The notes under the pieces: model-generated
What the model was told of the DNA's origin: nothing
Seen by the model: only the letters and a program-made list of their open reading frames with translations
Database searches by the model: none
Assembly: GCA_050013795.1 (NCBI GenBank)
Contig: JBEKEO010000321.1
Coordinates: 1-8,127, forward strand
From: CAWHOW01 sp050013795
GTDB taxonomy: Bacteria > Bacteroidota > Bacteroidia > Bacteroidales > CG2-30-32-10
DNA length: 8,127 bases
Reading direction: 5' to 3'
Translations under genes and position numbers: made by a program
Shown here: piece by piece, positions 6,937 to 8,127 of the stretch
Layout: each line of letters starts with the position of its first letter
Numbering within the stretch: the stretch's first letter is position 1

Positions 6937-6945
6937 AAAGGAGGG
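6937..6945 (+). promoter_or_regulatory. Strong Shine-Dalgarno deciding a TTG start
   Basis: AAAGGAGGG ends six bases before the TTG at 6952-6954. The nearest ATG (6926-6928) is in another frame. This site, and the signal peptide that begins exactly at the TTG, set the start of the exported protein even though the frame stays open far upstream across the antisense of the transposase relic. Confidence 0.75.
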
Positions 6946-6951
6946 ACATCT

Positions 6952-7938
6952 TTGCTACGTCTCACGATTGCGTTTCTCGCGGTCGCTTTTGCAACATCCG
7001 TGGTGCGCGCTCACAATCCAACTACCCTTTCCCAACCAAACGATGCGATCCATATCGCAGGTCTGCCAGAGGTCAGGACCAACCTCAAAGGGAGCCTCAC
7101 TCTCACGCCGGAGGCTCTGGTTTTTACGGCTAAGGACACCACCGAGCCTCTCCCGAGAGCACGAATTGTGAATGTGTTTATCGGGGACCAGCGGACCTTA
7201 CGAGGGGGAACCAAAGGCATGGTCGTGCGCCAGGCCATCCCACTCGCGTTCATAGCGGCCGGAGCCATCGTGGGCCCGCTGGCCGTCGCCGGCGGGGGAG
7301 CCGCGGTTGGCGCACTCACAAACAAGAAAGTTGATCTCCTGACCGTCGAATTCATCGATGCCCAGGATGGTTATCACGGGGTCGTTTTCCAATTGCCCTC
7401 GCAGCAGGCTGCCAGGATTCGGGATCAACTGGTGGGCACCGTTACCGCCCCTATGGAACGACAGGCGCCCGTCTGTACGGACGCAAGCGCGCAGCCGCGA
7501 TCAGTTCTTCTTGCTCCGGTCGCGATAAGTGGGGTTGGACTACCAGCCGAGTATTGGGTGTTGCTCTATGAACAGCTCGTCAAACAACTCAAGGCTAAAC
7601 GGCTGGACGCCACATTTCTTCGCGCCGGTGATCTTGCCGCAGGCGCCGGGTGTACGGCATTGACATTGCGAATTACCGTGGACGACTTCAAGAAAGACAA
7701 TCGAGCGGCCCGCACGTCCGCTGGGCCACTGGGGTTCTTCCTTGGCACAACTTCGCTTTCCTTCAATGTCAATCTGCAAGACTCCCGAGGGGCAACCATA
7801 TTTGCCAAACAGATAAAGAAGAGCAAGCGGGGCGATTCCGATAGCTTGGGGATCGCAAATAGCATTGCCAAAGACGTAGCGAAGCAGTTGGATCAGGCGC
7901 TGCAGAAGCTACCGCTGCAAGCGGAGAAACTCCCATGA
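6952..7938 (+). CDS. Exported two-domain protein of unknown function
   Basis: This 328-residue protein starts at TTG and opens with a signal peptide (MLRLTIAFLAVAFATSVVRA, likely cut before HNPTT). Residues about 46-165 have the feel of a small PH/GRAM-like beta domain: GSLTLTPEALVFTAK, then LPRARIVNVFIGD, later KKVDLLTVEFID, then YHGVVFQLPS. The domain is interrupted by a glycine/alanine-rich hydrophobic segment (94-122) that could lie in a membrane. Residues about 182-320 form an alpha/beta domain (SVLLAPVAISG, LLYEQLVKQL, TALTLRITVDDF, SLSFNVNLQD, a closing amphipathic helix) resembling envelope proteins of the DUF4410 kind. Cys175 and Cys234 could form a disulfide. I do not recognise the gene. 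Its promoter must lie within or before the transposase relic, where I see no clear -35/-10. The interrupted gene at 7985 follows after 46 nt. Coding is well supported; the domain analogies are inference. Confidence 0.8.
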   Translation: MLRLTIAFLAVAFATSVVRAHNPTTLSQPNDAIHIAGLPEVRTNLKGSLTLTPEALVFTAKDTTEPLPRARIVNVFIGDQRTLRGGTKGMVVRQAIPLAFIAAGAIVGPLAVAGGGAAVGALTNKKVDLLTVEFIDAQDGYHGVVFQLPSQQAARIRDQLVGTVTAPMERQAPVCTDASAQPRSVLLAPVAISGVGLPAEYWVLLYEQLVKQLKAKRLDATFLRAGDLAAGAGCTALTLRITVDDFKKDNRAARTSAGPLGFFLGTTSLSFNVNLQDSRGATIFAKQIKKSKRGDSDSLGIANSIAKDVAKQLDQALQKLPLQAEKLP

Positions 7939-7957
7939 ATCTGCTTAGAATGGTCAG

Positions 7958-7969
7958 GTCTAGAAAGAA
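7958..7969. repeat. 12-bp direct repeat, copy 1
   Basis: GTCTAGAAAGAA here recurs exactly at 8066-8077, in both cases about 20 nt before or at a Shine-Dalgarno and a start codon. Copy 1 probably lies outside the insertion sequence and copy 2 inside it, so this could be coincidence or a cue to how the element chose its site. Confidence 0.45.
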
Positions 7970-7984
7970 GGAGGCAGGAACCAA

Positions 7985-8032
7985 ATGTCAGAACGCAAAA
8001 TCGCTCTAGCGCGAATTTCTCATAATAAATAG
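7985..8032 (+). pseudogene. Start of a gene cut by the insertion sequence
   Basis: ATG at 7985 is preceded by AAGGAGG (7968-7974) with a 10-nt gap. The frame reads MSERKIALARISHNK and stops at 8030-8032. The strong ribosome site and the position 46 nt after the upstream gene suggest a real second cistron. The early stop probably comes from insertion-sequence DNA entering after about codon 7. What the intact protein was cannot be told from seven residues. Alternatively it is a leader peptide or a chance frame. Confidence 0.4.
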
Positions 8033-8035
8033 AAA

Positions 8036-8103
8036 AAGGCTGTCGCTTCATGGCATAACTCTTTTGTCTAGAAAGAAATCTTGCCAAGAAGGAGAACAGC
8101 CTT
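8036..8103 (+). promoter_or_regulatory. Inverted repeat in the transposase leader
   Basis: AAGGCTGT (8036-8043) and ACAGCCTT (8096-8103) are perfect complements 52 nt apart. The second arm ends directly against the ATG and the Shine-Dalgarno (8089-8094) lies in the loop. Such a structure could limit translation when the element is transcribed from outside. The pairing is visible; the control is inferred. Confidence 0.4.
8066..8077. repeat. 12-bp direct repeat, copy 2
   Basis: This is an exact match to 7958-7969. It sits between the two arms of the transposase leader inverted repeat. Confidence 0.45.
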
Positions 8104-8127
8104 ATGACCACAGAGTGTAACCAGTTT
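8104..8127 (+). CDS. Transposase N-terminus, IS1380-like (runs off window)
   Basis: ATG at 8104 follows AAGGAG (8089-8094) with a 9-nt gap and gives MTTECNQF before the window ends. Many IS1380-family DDE transposases open with MT-EC and then a few polar residues, which is the only basis for the family name. With eight residues the call is tentative, but the start itself is well formed. The gene appears to have interrupted the cistron that begins at 7985. Confidence 0.5.

Larger units (their letters stand above)
8004..8127 (+). mobile_element. Left end of an IS1380-like insertion sequence (partial)
   Basis: The transposase start at 8104 implies that the element's left end lies in the preceding ~100 nt. 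The stretch CTCTAGCGCGAATTTCTCAT, beginning near 8005, looks like a terminal inverted repeat, but the right end is outside the window, so the boundary is approximate. The sequence from here on is more AT-rich than the gene before it. Confidence 0.45.

Noticed and set aside
6610..6951. N-terminal extension of the exported protein up to 6610
   Set aside because: This part is antisense to the transposase relic; the strong Shine-Dalgarno and the signal peptide both point to the TTG at 6952.

Overview
The window looks like accessory chromosome from a moderately GC-rich (high-50s % by eye), soil-type bacterium. An Acidobacteriota (Terriglobia-like) origin is my best guess. It rests on the style of the genes: Tat-exported glycoside hydrolases next to a LacI-type regulator, decayed integrase-type transposase pieces, and GTG/TTG starts with strong Shine-Dalgarno sites. 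Nothing in the window proves the phylum.

Layout. Positions 1-403 hold no gene, only a pair of imperfect 26-nt repeats and two hairpins, one of them just past the stop of the first gene. From 404 to 5877 a three-gene sugar-utilisation cluster runs on the minus strand. In transcription order it is a LacI-family regulator (4951-5877), a GH29 alpha-L-fucosidase (3029-4758) and a GH2 beta-galactosidase-type enzyme (404-2938). The GH2 gene is intact. The fucosidase has one frameshift after about codon 84. The regulator has kept its promoter, ribosome site, first ~14 codons and whole ligand-binding domain, but has lost almost all of its DNA-binding domain. A perfect 7-4-7 palindrome overlapping the -35 box of the fucosidase promoter is the likely LacI-type operator.

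Positions 5934-6930 are a junction made of scraps: a 26-nt match to the 3' end of tmRNA (a typical integrase attachment site), about 470 nt with no convincing gene, a second tRNA-like 3' piece with a perfect 8-bp hairpin, and the N-terminal ~88 codons of an integrase-type transposase. No intact integrase is visible.

From 6952 the plus strand carries a 328-residue exported protein of unknown function. It starts at TTG behind a near-perfect Shine-Dalgarno that sits only 7 nt beyond the transposase relic. Downstream, a second gene begins at 7985 with its own ribosome site but closes after 15 codons, apparently because an insertion sequence entered it. The first eight codons of that element's transposase (IS1380-like) begin at 8104 and run off the window.

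How the parts work together: the two hydrolases would be exported by the Tat pathway and strip alpha-L-fucose and beta-galactose from a plant or microbial glycan, with the regulator sensing a released sugar. As it stands the locus looks like a carbohydrate cluster decaying beside an old integration hotspot. I did not find a clearly new defence or mobile system. The least explained item is the exported protein at 6952-7938.
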